NCBI GenBank assembly: GCA_030374765.1 | Contig: JARGXX010000001.1 | Coordinates: 1,736,001-1,800,000 of the forward strand | Origin: Agarophyton chilense | Lineage: Eukaryota > Rhodophyta > Florideophyceae > Gracilariales > Gracilariaceae | Length of the DNA: 64,000 nucleotides | Direction of reading: 5' to 3' | In this document: one piece after another, positions 1-11,602 of the stretch | Layout of the letters: every line of letters begins with the position of its first letter | Numbering within the stretch: position 1 is the stretch's first letter | Made by a program: the position numbers and the translations under genes | The notes under the pieces: generated by a model | What the model was told of the DNA's origin: nothing | What the model saw: only the letters and a program-made list of their open reading frames with translations | Database searches by the model: none

Positions 1-1030
1 GTCGTATTAATATCAAGCTCATCGGTTTCCAACTCCGAGATGGTAAGTACCGGATTTGTAAATACAATCTTTGAGACAAACAAATGAGAAACACAGTCAT
101 AGTGATAAACGTGTTTAAATGTTTGACCCATGTTATCTTCCAGTAAAACTAAATAGATGCAACAGTTTTCTGGGTGTCTACGATGGATGAAAAGGTTTAA
201 AAAAAGCCAGATAGCAGAAGAAAGACTTGCAAAGAAACGGCAATGGTGATAAGTCCAAAGCTGTGTCTTTTGCGGGTTTAAATTTAAACCCGGAACTTAT
301 GTGGCACACGCAAACCGTACTGCTACAACCTGGTCTCTGAGGGTAGTTCTTAACAGGCGTGAATGAAAATTTGTCTTTTTGCAATACCCTCTCTAAAATG
401 CCAAATCTCGGGATAATTTCAAATCTGATTCAACGTAATCGGTAACCCTAAACAATCCCCCACATAACCCGGATATCCGTGCAAGTATTGGTGAATTATT
501 TGTCGAGAAAAACCCTTCAGTAGCATGACTGACGGATTCTATTCTTGTAGGGTGTCCGGTATCTTACAGAAAATGTCAAACGTAGGGGATGAAAGCAAGA
601 CTACTCGACAGCAACGATAAATTATTTATTGGGAAATGCTAGAAAATCTTGTATAAATTCAGAAACGTCCATTGTTTTCGTCATCTTAACAACCAAAAAT
701 TGGTCAAATTCACAGGGTTTTAACAACAGTTCACTATAGCCTACCTGAACACTATATGAAACAAATACGATATTTGACGTTTTTTGTCGTTTACTACACG
801 GTTCTCAACTGAAAAATAATGAAAATATTGATTTGACCACACAAACAGCTCAGATCCCCAAATGGGGGATCCTCACCCACTTCGTACCCAATGGGGCACT
901 TGGCTCAATAGATCATACTATGTAAAATCGGCTAGATATTCCTAAAGCGGGGGAGTCATGGGTCCCATAGCCAGGAACGGGGACAAAGGCATGCAGGAAA
1001 CACTAAAAGGACGGGTGGGTTAGGGAGGGA
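1..1030. other. Left-edge stretch with no gene recognised
   Basis: AT-rich DNA with no open frame resembling a known protein. One frame is open from the left edge to a stop near position 74 and contains a GTAAGT at 43-48. It could be the tail of an exon that starts outside the window, but it is too short to judge. The DIRS-like element begins at about 1031. Confidence 0.5.
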
Positions 1031-1185
1031 GAAAACGTACTTGGCGAGGACAATGGCATACCAGCAGAGGTCAGGTTGGGGACGACCTCTGCCGGTGTGT
1101 TATCACCTTGACTTCCACAGCGTCCACGTGTCAGCCGTGTATATTTTCATTACAAAAAATCTTTCGGTCTTCAGTAGGATGAAAA
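1031..1185. repeat. Terminal direct repeat of DIRS-like element, left copy
   Basis: Matches 4371-4525 with only a few differences. It contains a 9-bp perfect stem (1064-1072 with 1084-1092, arms gcagaggtc/gacctctgc, 11-nt loop) that is also intact in the other copy. The repeat marks one boundary of the element. Confidence 0.85.
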
Positions 1186-1280
1186 GTCCAAACAGCCTCC
1201 TGGCTTGGGGGTTGTCAACCCCCAAGAGACTCGCGTAGAGAGCCGGAATAGCCACTTCTCCCCACCTGGCGGGCCGTCCA

Positions 1281-1851
1281 TCACACACCACCTTGAGAAA
1301 AGAACCACCTTGAGTCCGGCGTTGTAGATATCCTTCGGTCAAAGTAGACAGATAGCATACCCTGCGAAGAGGATGCCCAATCGTAGAGAGCGAGTAACTC
1401 AACGACCGATCCTCCACGCAGAATTCGTTCCGTCAATGACCCCATTCGCATGCTATGCGACGAGTAGCAACAACCCTCCGGCGCGTGGACTCCATCAGAC
1501 TCCAGTAGCAGTTGCAATCGCTGCTGCATCCATCCCGCAATCGGGCGCCTCCCAGAAAAAAAGATACTGCGAGGCCGACCCACGCATCGACAGATGCTTC
1601 ACCACCAAAGACAACGGCGTCTCCACTTCATCTTGACCCGGCGGCACATAGCTCCTCGGACCCCTCAGAACCGCCTCATCCGTTGCCCTTCCCTTCAAAA
1701 ACCACACTAGCACCTCACACCGGCGGGACGTAAGCACGTAGATATCTTCAACCTTGATATGTAGGACACTTGACTCTCTCAGGCCAAATATGAAGGCGAA
1801 CACCACCATCGCTGCATCTCGCACGCACGTCGCACTTGCCGCCGCCGCCAT
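1281..1851 (-). pseudogene. Tyrosine recombinase (YR) of DIRS-like element, frameshifted
   Basis: Two overlapping minus-strand frames together carry the full active-site signature of a phage-integrase-type recombinase. The first Arg lies in FGLRESSVLHIK (frame 1495-1851). The His-x-x-Arg box lies in SSHSMRMGS and the nucleophilic Tyr in MLSVYFDRRI (frame 1281-1583). In the family these residues cut and rejoin DNA through a 3'-phosphotyrosine and insert the circular cDNA of the retroelement. The domain is split by a frameshift between about 1495 and 1583, so it is not functional as it stands. A perfect 23-nt palindrome at about 1203-1225 (cttgggggttg and its complement around one base) lies just after it. 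Confidence 0.8.
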
Positions 1852-2093
1852 CCCCTTCCTCCAGATCTGTCTCGCAGCCCAGCACCCATCCCCACCCGCA
1901 CATCTGCGAGAGGGAACCGTTTACTCTCCCACTTCTTGTACGCCTTGATCACCCTCTGGAGAGGGGGGTACTCCGTCGGCGTCGGAGGCAGCGGTAGGTT
2001 GAGCTTATAATGCATCGTGCGTACCGCTGAGAGGTACTGCGGCAAAGAATGACTTGAAACCTTGCGCTTGCCCTTCTTGGGTTGCTCCGAGAG

Positions 2094-3908
2094 TCAGCCA
2101 ACAAAGCAGACCAAGTCAATCCCATCCACCACCTCAGTACCTCCACCCCCACCCCTGGCCACATCCACTCGGTACTCAAAGAAAGCCTTCCACTCCGTCG
2201 TCCTTTCGCTCACTGTCCTCTTTGCATCGCCGTAGTCACTGAGCAGCATTGCTACTTGCTCTCCTCCCACCCTCTCGCCAACCACAGCATGTGTCGACCT
2301 CGATACTGCCTCCGATACCGCCTCCGATACCACCCGGGACGTCACCTGCACACTTAGAACCTCCTCCAGCCTGGCTCCCGCTGGAGGCCCCGGACGGCCT
2401 TCCAGAGAGCGTTCCCTGGCCCCTTTCGACCTCCCCGCCAAAAACTTTTGCCTCTCCTCTTGCATCAGTCTCCCGCCCTCTCCCATCTTCCTCCACACCT
2501 TCAGGTCAACCACCGCCCGGTTCGATAACCTCGTCCGTTGCCCCTTCCTACACGCCCTATCCCTCACCTTTGTCCAGTCCGCCAAAGCGTCATGCAAGCC
2601 CCTCGTGTAGAACCGTGCCAGGGGTATGGGCAACATCATCGACACAGCTACCCCACAGAAAGATGCCAGCCGCGTTCTAGAGACCCACCTCCTCCCCGCC
2701 CTAGCCTCCGACATCACACTCTTCGCCAGAGCACGGATCTTCTGCACCTTGGCAGCGGTAGCAGTGAACTCCATCTCTCCAGTATACCAAACCACCCCCA
2801 GGTGCTCCAACCGCGTGCCCCCCTCCCCCCACACCCCTTTCCTCGGATGCCTCTCCAGTTCCAATCGCCGCATCAGCCTCTCGATCTCCCCTGACACCCT
2901 CACGCAGTCCTCCCTCCCACTCACCTTTTCCACTGAAGGCGCCACTAGAAATTCATCAATGTACGCAAGAACCCGCGCACCCATCACCTCCCGGATGTAC
3001 CCCACGAACGGTTTCAACAGATTGAAAAACCAGAATGCGCTCCTACCCCACCCGAACGGTAACGCCTTACACCTAAAGAAGCGACCATCTTAAAGAAACA
3101 GAAAGTAGTTCATCATATCCTCATGCAGACGAAAGTGCCTATAGCCCGATCTAATATCAAACGACAACAATCTATCACATTCCCTCAGGAGTGAGGCGAA
3201 GGCCTCCTTAGTCTCCATACGTGTCCCCTTCTTTTCCCACTGCTCTGACTGAAGATGGAAGTCTTGAACAAACCTTCCCTTCCGCTGATCTCCCTCCATA
3301 TCACCCTCCCAGTGCACAAAGGCAGACGCCACCATGTGCCCACGTCCCGCCAGATCTCCCGCCGCTGACGCCGTGATCTCCTCGTAGTATTCCGCCTCCC
3401 CGCACCCCTCCTCGAGCGCCTTCATACCAAAATCCAACTCCTTATCGCCCTGGGTTATCTCTGGCATCACACCCCTTCCCAACATCACCCTCGTCGGTAG
3501 ATCCCGGATCTCATGCCTCAGCGTCCCCTCAAACCATTCTCCAACACCGAGGACCTCACCCCACTCCACCGCCCTGCGCACTACCTTCCTCCAAGGTGCC
3601 CCTTCCCACTGACAGGCCATTACTGTCGACCAGCGGCAGGCCCGGGCCCTTCGCCTTGGGCTCGCACTGACCTGGCCGCTTCTCCTTGTGAAGTAGCCTT
3701 GACCACCTGGTGGGCCAGCGTCTTCTGGTACTTCCGAGTAGCAACGGAGTATTCCGAACTTTCCACTTCCAGCATCGGAACCTCTACCGTCTTGGCAATC
3801 TGGGCTGCAAACGCAGCACCAGACGACACAGAAAGTTGATAGTAGTCCATCCTCATCGTCAACACCCTCTTCGACACCATCCCAAACACAACTGCAAACG
3901 CGAGACAC
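2094..3908 (-). pseudogene. Reverse transcriptase/RNase H of DIRS-like element
   Basis: The minus-strand frame from 3908 contains the RT motif LLSFDIRSGYRHFRLHED, then a single in-frame TAA at about 3090. It resumes in the same frame with KALPFGWGRSAFWF and the catalytic box VLAYIDEFLVAP. YIDE replaces the usual YIDD, so the second catalytic Asp is missing. LPFGW and YIDDFLV are hallmarks of DIRS reverse transcriptases, which differ from LTR elements (MPFGL/YLDD). A weaker RNase H-like stretch follows. The C-terminal part up to 2094 is low-complexity and may run past the true end. Confidence 0.8.
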
Positions 3909-4130
3909 CTCACCATACTCTCATCATCAGTCTCCGGGTCATAGGCCAACCTCTATGCCACGTTCATCATCACCAGCCAGTACCCCGCCGCATTCACGTA
4001 GTGAACCTCATGCTTCCCCACCGACGGTACCTCACTCACCAACATCTGCCTCCACACAGAATCCTCCATCCTGAAGTACCCCGGCCTAAGCACACTCACT
4101 GTTGGCGGTTTTGAAAACCTTTCACTACGC
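3620..4130 (-). pseudogene. Gag-like region of DIRS-like element
   Basis: Upstream of the RT on the minus strand an open frame reads through YDPETDDESMVRCLAFAV and continues upstream across one stop to about 4130. Its position before RT and its lack of enzyme motifs suggest the structural (Gag) protein. No sequence signature proves this. It overlaps the start of the RT frame in another phase. Confidence 0.4.
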
Positions 4131-4370
4131 CCAGCACCCGCCCCAGATCGTAGGCCTCCAATATCCGACCCAACTCCCTCGCATCTGACACCGATAGATC
4201 CGCTTCCTCAGCATCTTTATTTCTATCCCATAGTACAAACTTGTCCTTAAGCCGCCCTATGGCGCTCTTGACCTTGTCCGAAGTGCTTCCTATCAGGAAG
4301 TATGTTGACTGGCAACGTGGTTGAAAAAGGCCTACTACCGGTCCAGGTGGAACTCGGAGAATCTTCGTCG

Positions 4371-4525
4371 AGAAAACGTACTCGGCGAGGACAATGGCAT
4401 ACCAGCAGAGGTCAGGTTGGGGACGACCTCTGCCGGTGTGTTATCACCTTGACTTTCACAGCGTCCACGTGTCAGCCGTGTATATTTTCATTACAAAAAA
4501 ACCTTTCGGTCTTCACAAGGATAAA
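4371..4525. repeat. Terminal direct repeat of DIRS-like element, right copy
   Basis: Second copy of the repeat at 1031-1185, including the 9-bp stem at 4405-4413/4425-4433. The truncated copia LTR starts only about 50 bp further right, so the two elements abut. Confidence 0.85.
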
Positions 4526-4575
4526 AAAATTGTATTACAAGGGTAAAAATAACTTCCGTTCTTGCTGTGCAGACA

Positions 4576-4664
4576 TTCAAACACCTTACAGTGAACAGAA
4601 CAGTACTTAAACTAAACGGCGACGAAACCGAACGAAGTAAAGTCCGCCCAGTGCCTTTCCCTCA
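4576..4664 (+). repeat. 3' remnant of the left copia LTR
   Basis: Matches 9770-9856 with scattered substitutions and ends in CA. Most of the LTR is missing on its left side, where the DIRS-like repeat begins instead. Confidence 0.75.
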
Positions 4665-4859
4665 CAGGTTTTGGACCATACGCTAACCTGATTGTTAGTA
4701 CATCCACCTTTTCCACCACCACCATAGATCTAAACACCGTCCGCACCCCCCGCCGCTTAGGGCGCGAACTACGTCAAGACCCTTTCCTACAAAACCGCCA
4801 TCACTACCTCCAACGACCATCACATGCCTTCCGACAAAACTTAGATAAGAATCCGTTCC

Positions 4860-5309
4860 AAGGCAACATCTTTCTCTATATCTACAAGGGACACCGATAA
4901 ACCCAACAAAATTCTTCAACTAAACGGGGAAAACTATGCACCATGGTACCTAGACATTCCTACCTACGCTGCCAGATTTGAAGCCACTGATCACCTTAGC
5001 GGCAACACAAACGCTATTGGTGATCTTCCAACGGTCAAAATGTTTGAAAGCAAACAAAATCGTCTTCTTGCAGGAATACTCAGCAACGTAGAAATGGATA
5101 GTCTCAGCCCCCTTCTTGCCCCAGAAGAAGTCCCCACACCTCACGACCTTATCAAAAAAATCATAAAACAAATCAACCAATCAAGGAAGAAAGATCATCA
5201 ATTTTTGAAAGTCGAGGCTGAAAATATCGAGATGAGCGACAACAAAATCGATGAATACATCGAATTCCGCGTGAAAGTCCGACAGAAAACGGTTGCAGCC
5301 CGCTACTAA
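4860..5309 (+). pseudogene. Copia Gag remnant
   Basis: The frame holds ILQLNGENYAPWYLDI, the conserved start of copia Gag proteins (LxGxNYxxW), followed by a helical region ending at a TAA near 5309. Homology continues weakly for about 80 bp beyond that stop. Gag forms the particle that packages element RNA. No clean CCHC zinc knuckle was found downstream. Confidence 0.65.
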
Positions 5310-5831
5310 AGCATCTTCGGTGAAGACAATACCATAGATTTCATTATCACTGGACTAAAAAACAAGCCACACTCACGCTGATAATAGCTCACTAGCTAGC
5401 CACCAATCCCAAAATAGTAAGGAAATTCACTAATCTACTTAAATCCCTTCTCAATAAGTCATCTCTTCCATCTACATCCACCAGAGCTTCAGGTACACCA
5501 AGATTCACGGGGGAAAATGGTAGCCTCCCCCATACTCTGCGCCACGTATCAACTACAATCGTCAGCAGTTCTCCGGTCAACAATTGCCAATGCGACATCT
5601 TTCGTACAGACATCTTTGCTAGAACCATAAATCCGTGGGTATCAGGTGCAATCACACAGACTCTCAATGTGGTCATCAACACCACCCCACATATGGTGCC
5701 ATTAAGGCTCAAGCACATCACGTCCATGTAGCTCCCGTCATGCATCAGCCCCATCTTCCCCCACACCCCCATGACGCTTTATACAATAGCAACTCACACA
5801 CTTCCCCATCAACGCAGAAGAAAGGCCCGAA

Positions 5832-6296
5832 GTGAATACAGAAGACAACAGTATGTTTATCCTGGACAGCGGAGCACACCCCACACACCTATCAAATCCA
5901 CTGCCCAACATAACACAGCTGCAGCAGCCCCTACTAACCACATCTGCCACCGATAAGCAGACTCCATGCAAACACAGTGACATGCTCCATTTGAAAACCC
6001 ACAAGAATAATTCTCTGAAAACGCAAACAGTGTTCAATACCTCAATACGAAACCATTTACTGTCAGTTCACGACCTTGTTCACCGTTATGGACTAGTTTC
6101 ATTCACTTCTAAAAACGGATACGTAATGGACATACAAAAAGACACACCAGCGGTATTAGCCGAAGCACAATGGAGAGACAACCACTACACTCTAGAAGCC
6201 GCTACGGCAAATAATACGAAGGCGAACACAGCCCGTGCAATGCCTCTCATCCGGAAGTGCGCCAAAAGCTCGACACCTACTCCAACCAAACCATGA
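5832..6296 (+). pseudogene. Copia protease and GAG-pre-integrase remnant
   Basis: FILDSGAHPTHLSNP contains the aspartic protease active-site DSGA. NHLLSVHDLVHRYGLVSFTS further on matches the copia pre-integrase region that follows the protease. The frame stops at 6296 and the element continues in other frames. Confidence 0.7.
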
Positions 6297-6451
6297 TCTC
6301 AACCTCCAAGACCCAAACAAATTGTGAAACAAACACCTTCACCACTCCGCACAACTCACCCTAGCAACACACCTTGCACAAATAGTCTCGGCTCTCTCTC
6401 AATTCCCCCACAATACCAACGACATTTGGACATCCAGCGCAAGACACACAA

Positions 6452-7090
6452 TTGGCGCTCACAGCCAAGAGGAAACTCATACCCATCATGCTCAAAACCC
6501 TACTACATGATGTTAGAATCACCTGCAGTGGGTGTGGCAATGCGAAACTACAACCGGCCCCACACAATAGCAAAACGCACAACTGCCCGGGCGGGGCATA
6601 TGTAAGCTCCGACACATGTGGCCCAATAAAACCCACATCCAAACATGGCAACAACCACATTTTCCTCTTCGTATGAGCCACAAGCAAATTCGTGCTAGCT
6701 CATTTCCTCAAAGATCAAAAAGACGTACCTGACTAAATCGACATCTGCCTCAACTACGTCACACAACGTATGCATCTACCACTTCAATATTTCCGCAGTG
6801 ACAATGCCAAGGAGTACGCCTCTCAAAAGATGCAGACTCCATACCACAGATACGGTCTACGTCACCATTCGTGCATAACACACCAACCGCAGGAGAATGA
6901 CGTAGCAGAGCGGCTTGATCGAACAGTAATGGAATAAGTTCGAGCACTTATTAATATAGCAAAACTCGACGACTAGTATTGGGAAGATGCTGCCGAGACA
7001 TGATTTTCAAATACAATTTACTTCATCACGACACAACCGACACGTCCCCTTAACAGCTTTGGTTCAAACAAAAAACCCAAAATCAAGAAG
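6452..7090 (+). pseudogene. Copia integrase remnant
   Basis: Fragments in several frames. CSGCGNAKLQPAPH is the zinc-binding and core start, and YVSSDTCGPIKP covers the first core strand. YFRSDNAKEYAS holds the second catalytic Asp, and QENDVAERLDRTVMEQVR the catalytic Glu. Stops and frameshifts between fragments show that it is inactive. Confidence 0.65.
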
Positions 7091-7559
7091 CGCCCTTTTA
7101 CATTCGGATAACTGGGAACAGTGCCACTCTATGCCAAGAAGAAAAAGTTTGGAATCAAGTTGGAATCCCACACGCTATGTGTACGCAGTTTCACTCAATC
7201 AAATGATGATTCACAATCTACACACAAACACATATCGACATATCCAATCTGATGATTTTCACCCATACCATAAGCAGAAGGATCACACAACTACAATCAC
7301 ATCCGCATTCAAAGCCAAAGCCGTATTTAATCAATCCATATTTTCATAACTACTTATCCACACACCTCCTTCCACCACACTGGCCCAAGCCCGGCAATAC
7401 AAAAATGCAAAATAATGGCAGCAATCCCATGACGCAGAGCTCCAAAATCTAGTTGCCCATGACAGCATGCAATGGATGCCACCCGAGTTCCAACCACCAT
7501 CACAATCGGCCATCCCATTGATGATGTTATGCCGATACAAACGCTCAGCCGAAGGACCC

Positions 7560-8150
7560 ATCAATCAACACAAAGCACGTTGTAACATAAGAGGAGATCC
7601 CATGAAATCTGGTCTACACTTTGACCCTCAGCATATCACCACCTATACCGCCGATTGCACTACGAAACATAGGCTGGTAGCACATCATGCCCCCATCGAC
7701 ATGTTTCTTGATCATTTCGATATCAAATCTCCTTATCTGCACGAACAATATCGACATCATTGCCCAGTGTATGTCAAGAAAATGCCGCGGTTCCACGGTT
7801 CCTACAAGCACCCTGGCACGTATGGAAGACTAGTAGGAAATTTGTACGGTCCCCCCTCCCCCCCCGGCAGCCTATTACCACAATCACGGGCTGCAACAAT
7901 ACTTATTTTCACTAGGCTTCAAACCATCAGAACATGATCCATGTCTTTACACCAAAACCACACTCAACAGGCACACCCTAAGCAGCCCAACTACAGACGA
8001 GTTCCTCGTCCTAGGCACTACACAAGCACTCATCGATGAACTCTATCGTTACTTGCTCACGAAGTACAAAGTAAAACGATTAGGACACCCCACAAGGTTT
8101 TTAAACTGGACCACCAAGCGCTCGGACAAAGAAATACATTTATTTTAACC
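7560..8150 (+). pseudogene. Copia reverse transcriptase remnant
   Basis: KARCNIRGDPMKSGLHFDP corresponds to the conserved copia motif KARLVARGxxQxxGxDF. It is followed by FDIKSPYLHEQ (motif A, normally DVxxAFL). A frameshift in a C-rich run near 7855-7868 precedes SLGFKPSEHDPCLYTK. The YVDD catalytic box is not intact. Confidence 0.7.
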
Positions 8151-8509
8151 CGATGCTATTGAATCCGTGCTAAATCAAACGAAAATTCAAGACTTTAATC
8201 CCGTCCACACACCGTACAACAACATCAAACCTCTTGGTCAACAGTCTACCATACCTGCACTCCCTCCTCAAGAAGCAACGAGATTGCGTGAATTCTGGGA
8301 ATGATACGCTACACGACTGATAGCACGCGACTGGATATAGCGTATGATACAAACAGACTTGCACAGAACATGGCAACTCCCCACCAACACCATCAACATG
8401 CTCTCAAGTGTTTTCTTCGATCTCTCACAGGCACGTGTACTCATGGACTCTATTTTCCAAACTCAAATATCCAGTCACTGACACACAAATGGCCTCTAGA
8501 AGTCTAGAG

Positions 8510-8880
8510 CGATGCGGATATCTCCAACGACAAACAGCAAAAATCGATATCAGGCGCAGTCCACTGCCTGTATTCCACTTCCATTTCATGTTCGTCGAAG
8601 AGACATAATATTGTCGCACTTTCCGCAACCGAGGCCGAGTACGTCGCAGGCACGGCGGCTAAAAGACGCACGAAATGGTTACCAAAGCTACCACTCAACA
8701 CTGAAACCCCTCTTTCATCTCCGACAACATATTTGATCTACAACCGTTCAGCCAGATTTTATCGCGCAGAATCAAGCACAGACGAAGTAGCGAAAATAAA
8801 TCGACATCAGGTATCACTACCTGCAGCATCATGTGGCGATCCAATTAATACACATACACCGAGTCTCCAATCACCAGATG
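8510..8880 (+). pseudogene. Copia RNase H remnant
   Basis: The plus-strand frame reads SISGAVHCLYSTSISCSSKR then NIVALSATEAEYVAGTAAKR. This is the copia RNase H signature (SxSSTEAEY), with the catalytic Glu still visible. The upstream half is interrupted by stops. Confidence 0.65.
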
Positions 8881-8934
8881 AGAGCCAATATTTTTGTGGT
8901 GCACGCCCTGTGGGAGGGGTTCTGAAGGACTTAG

Positions 8935-9856
8935 TAATTTTCCCGAAACATTCGGATGCGCATGGCGTAGCTGCAGCGCGCCATGGCCCCGACTTGGGTG
9001 CAACTGACACACGTGTAACGTGGTTGGCCAAGGAGAGGCTGGCACAGCATTGCTGGATATGTTCTCTATTTATTTAGATTTATTACACTAGGTTAGGGAG
9101 TTTTCTACAGTACTCTACACTATATAGTGCCAGGGCGATCTCGCCCTGACACTCAGTAAAATTCCCCAACCAGGGTTCTTGGCTCTAAGTCTTTTTCCAC
9201 TTTCGCGAGTCTTCCACACTCTACGGAGGTGAAGCCGCGTTACTAACGGTAGACTTATCCACCCTGCGTCAACAGGAGACTCACCGCTGTTAGCGTGTAT
9301 ATCTTTCATACCACTGCCGTGTTCTCGCCCTAGTATTGGGTTTGCTACATATTTCTTTTGGCTCTCGTGGCCCATGCCCCCAATCGCCCCCACTGGGTGG
9401 TCCCCCCTTTATCACTTGCCCACTCCCGTGGAATACAGCTCATACCTGGTCTGCTCCCTTCTAGCATCCCGCACTCTCCCCGCTTGGCGTGCCGGTGAAC
9501 CTCGGCCTTACACCCCGACTTAGTCGTGTTCACTCCGGAGAGGCTCCGTCGCCGTGCTACACTCCTTGGAGGAAGACTCGGACATTTTCGTGTGTTTCCG
9601 CCGCCCTCAGCGTTGCACTACAATTTTCACGAAGCCCCTACATCCCGAGAGATTCTAAAAGCTTCGCAGGGAACTTCAAGGCACCCCATCAACGCCATCA
9701 CAATGCGATGCACCGACCGGAAACTGTGAGACACTCTGACGGCAACTTGATGCACCACATTTTAGAGGTTTCAAACACCTTACAGTGAACAGAACAGTAC
9801 TTAGATTAGACGGCTACGAAACATAACGAAATAAAGTCTGCCCAGTGCCTTTCATT
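8935..9856 (+). repeat. Right copia LTR (start approximate)
   Basis: The last 87 bp match the left LTR remnant. The left limit is inferred from a purine tract near 8925-8934 and the end of the RNase H-like region. No second full copy exists here to verify it. Confidence 0.45.
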
Positions 9857-10454
9857 CATACCAACGCGACCAAACGTTCTCACACATTGATGATATACTG
9901 CAGTTCATACGACAAAAACCTCTTCAACTCGTTTCCTTTTAACTGTTTTCTCTTTAAATGACATTCACTACCTACGCTGAACACAACTCTTACCGGATCG
10001 TAATCTTCTTAACACTATGGTTCTATTCTACAATACATGACATAATTTCAAACTATTACTGATGAAATCTTCACATATGACGCAAAACCTCTACTTAAGA
10101 AGCATCAACTGATACCATGAGTAGTGCACGAGCTTAGCCGGTGCAACAATGTCCCTCAATCATTTGAGCTTAGCCCGAGGACTTTAAGTGAGGCTGGGCT
10201 CCGCCCACACGTCCCTTCGTGTTACTTTCTAGCCGTTTTGGGCTCCGCCCGACACCATACGTGTTGCATGGGCTTACTCCATGCACCACCTTTCCTTGAG
10301 CACTTGGGATTAGCCCGAGAACTTGAAGTGAGATTGGGCGCAGCCCATGGCTCATTCATGTTGCTCGCTCTGGAACTTCTTCGACAACCTTTGAGGTGTT
10401 AACTAAGAAATCCTGGAGCAATAGAGACTGGGTTTACTTCCAGTTATTGTAGTT
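9857..10454. other. Spacer between copia and Ty3 elements, with diverged 140-bp repeat
   Basis: No credible coding sequence. A ~32-bp unit (tagcccgag...aagtgag...tgggc) occurs at 10168-10199 and again at 10308-10339. Three short GC palindromes of the form gggcNNNgccc lie at 10196, 10240 and 10336. The gypsy-type element is inserted immediately to the right. Confidence 0.5.
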
Positions 10455-10459
10455 TATAT

Positions 10460-11375
10460 TGTAGAGCAACGCCCAGTTAGGGGATACTCGAAGATGCAAC
10501 TCATAGAATAAGGATTGAACCCTCCGAGGGTTATGACTATGATCCCCTCTAAGGTGTGCTGAGGTGGCACTTTTTTCTGGTTAGAGTTCGCCTATGAAGT
10601 GACAGTTCGGATGGCCCATGGTTGGATTGGCCCCGTGATACACGTGGCTTAATTTCGGCACCGATTTTCGGATATTTGTTAGAACGTTGGACTTTTGGGC
10701 CCTGGCAGTTGGATCTCCACGTGTATGGCCCTGAGCAGGTGTGCACTACTGTAGAGTTTGGTTAGTGGGCCCTACATAGGGAGATGAGATCTGACAGTCC
10801 GAAGCTCAAAGTAAATGGGAACCAAGGTTGGTCTTCGATACCTTTATAGGTTCTTCGTCGCCATCGCTTCGGCCTTACAACCCGGAACGGGCTCTGGTTA
10901 GCAACGCTTGCGTAGGGACACGACTCCACTTGGAGAGTGCCCACGTTTGGGTTCCGTGCAACCACCCCCTTGAGACCGCTCAGACGACCTGCGTGCACGA
11001 TACCCCGTGGGGGTTCTGCTTACTTGTTGCGTGCTTTTTGTGTTTCCTTTCGAGGACAGGTTTTCGCCCCTGTATTGGGTTTCTTTTGTTGTTTCGCCCC
11101 TTTTCTGGTTCTCGGGTCCGGTGCCTGTTAGTGCCCGACTCTCGCCCCGTTTTTTCTTTTCGCCGGATTTTCCCCGATTCTTTGGGATACCCATACCCAT
11201 TCCCGATCTAACGGTTTCCACCCCTCACCTCCGTCGGTACTGCTGGAATCCCCCGTGGGAGTTACACCCCACACTACGGGTGGAACGGAGGGCTCTGTCT
11301 CTGAGTCTGCCTCCCCCAGGGAGCAAGGCTTCGAACACCTTGAGAGCACTTCCCGTCGCCGGGTTTTGCTCCACA
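10460..11375 (+). repeat. 5' LTR of Ty3/gypsy element
   Basis: 916 bp, from TGTAGAGCAACG to TTGCTCCACA (TG...CA). Aligned without gaps to 20841-21756 it shows 10 substitutions, all but one transitions. It is preceded by TATAT and followed by a PBS-like TGG two bases after its end. Confidence 0.97.
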
Positions 11376-11377
11376 AG

Positions 11378-11395
11378 TGGTCTCCCGACTTAGAA
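11378..11395 (+). promoter_or_regulatory. Probable tRNA primer-binding site
   Basis: TGGTCTCCCGACTTAGAA begins two bases after the 5' LTR. The TGG pairs with the CCA end of a tRNA, the usual primer for minus-strand DNA synthesis in LTR elements. The tRNA species was not identified. Confidence 0.6.
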
Positions 11396-11602
11396 TCCGT
11401 TCTCGGACTTTTGGGTTGGTCATCCACGTGTTGGAATATCTCTTGGAAGAGGAAGCACCGTCGTGAAGATTTGTTGTAGTGGTTCCCTTTGGAAAGGGGG
11501 GAATTGGTTTTTATTTTTGTTTTGTGTTACGTCATCCGTTTTCCGGGAATCTCGTGATCGAATTTCATCGTTACCCCGAATCGTCGGTGTCGTGTCTGCA
11601 GC

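Larger units (their letters stand above)
1031..4530 (-). mobile_element. DIRS-like tyrosine-recombinase retrotransposon, degenerate
   Basis: On the minus strand the order is a Gag-like region, reverse transcriptase/RNase H, then a tyrosine recombinase. This is the order of DIRS/PAT-type elements, which integrate with a recombinase instead of a DDE integrase. Both ends carry a near-identical direct repeat of about 150 bp (1031-1185 and 4371-4525). Direct rather than inverted termini recall the PAT/kangaroo type more than DIRS-1. Every reading frame has stops or frameshifts, so the copy is dead. The exact ends and the split-repeat layout could not be settled by eye. Confidence 0.8.
4576..9856 (+). 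mobile_element. Ty1/copia LTR retrotransposon, heavily decayed
   Basis: The plus-strand order is Gag, protease, integrase, reverse transcriptase, RNase H, the pseudoviridae (copia) order with integrase before RT. Every domain is recognisable but all are broken by stops and frameshifts. The 3' end of an LTR occurs twice, at 4576-4664 and 9770-9856, both ending in CA. The left LTR is therefore only 89 bp, and the rest has been lost at the junction with the DIRS-like element. The right LTR probably starts near 8935, after a gtgggagggg purine tract, and would be about 0.9 kb. Its start could not be confirmed. Confidence 0.8.

Noticed and set aside
11007..11393. ORFs of 60-160 codons inside both LTRs
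   Set aside because: They occur identically in both LTRs, lack motifs and sit in regulatory/UTR sequence.
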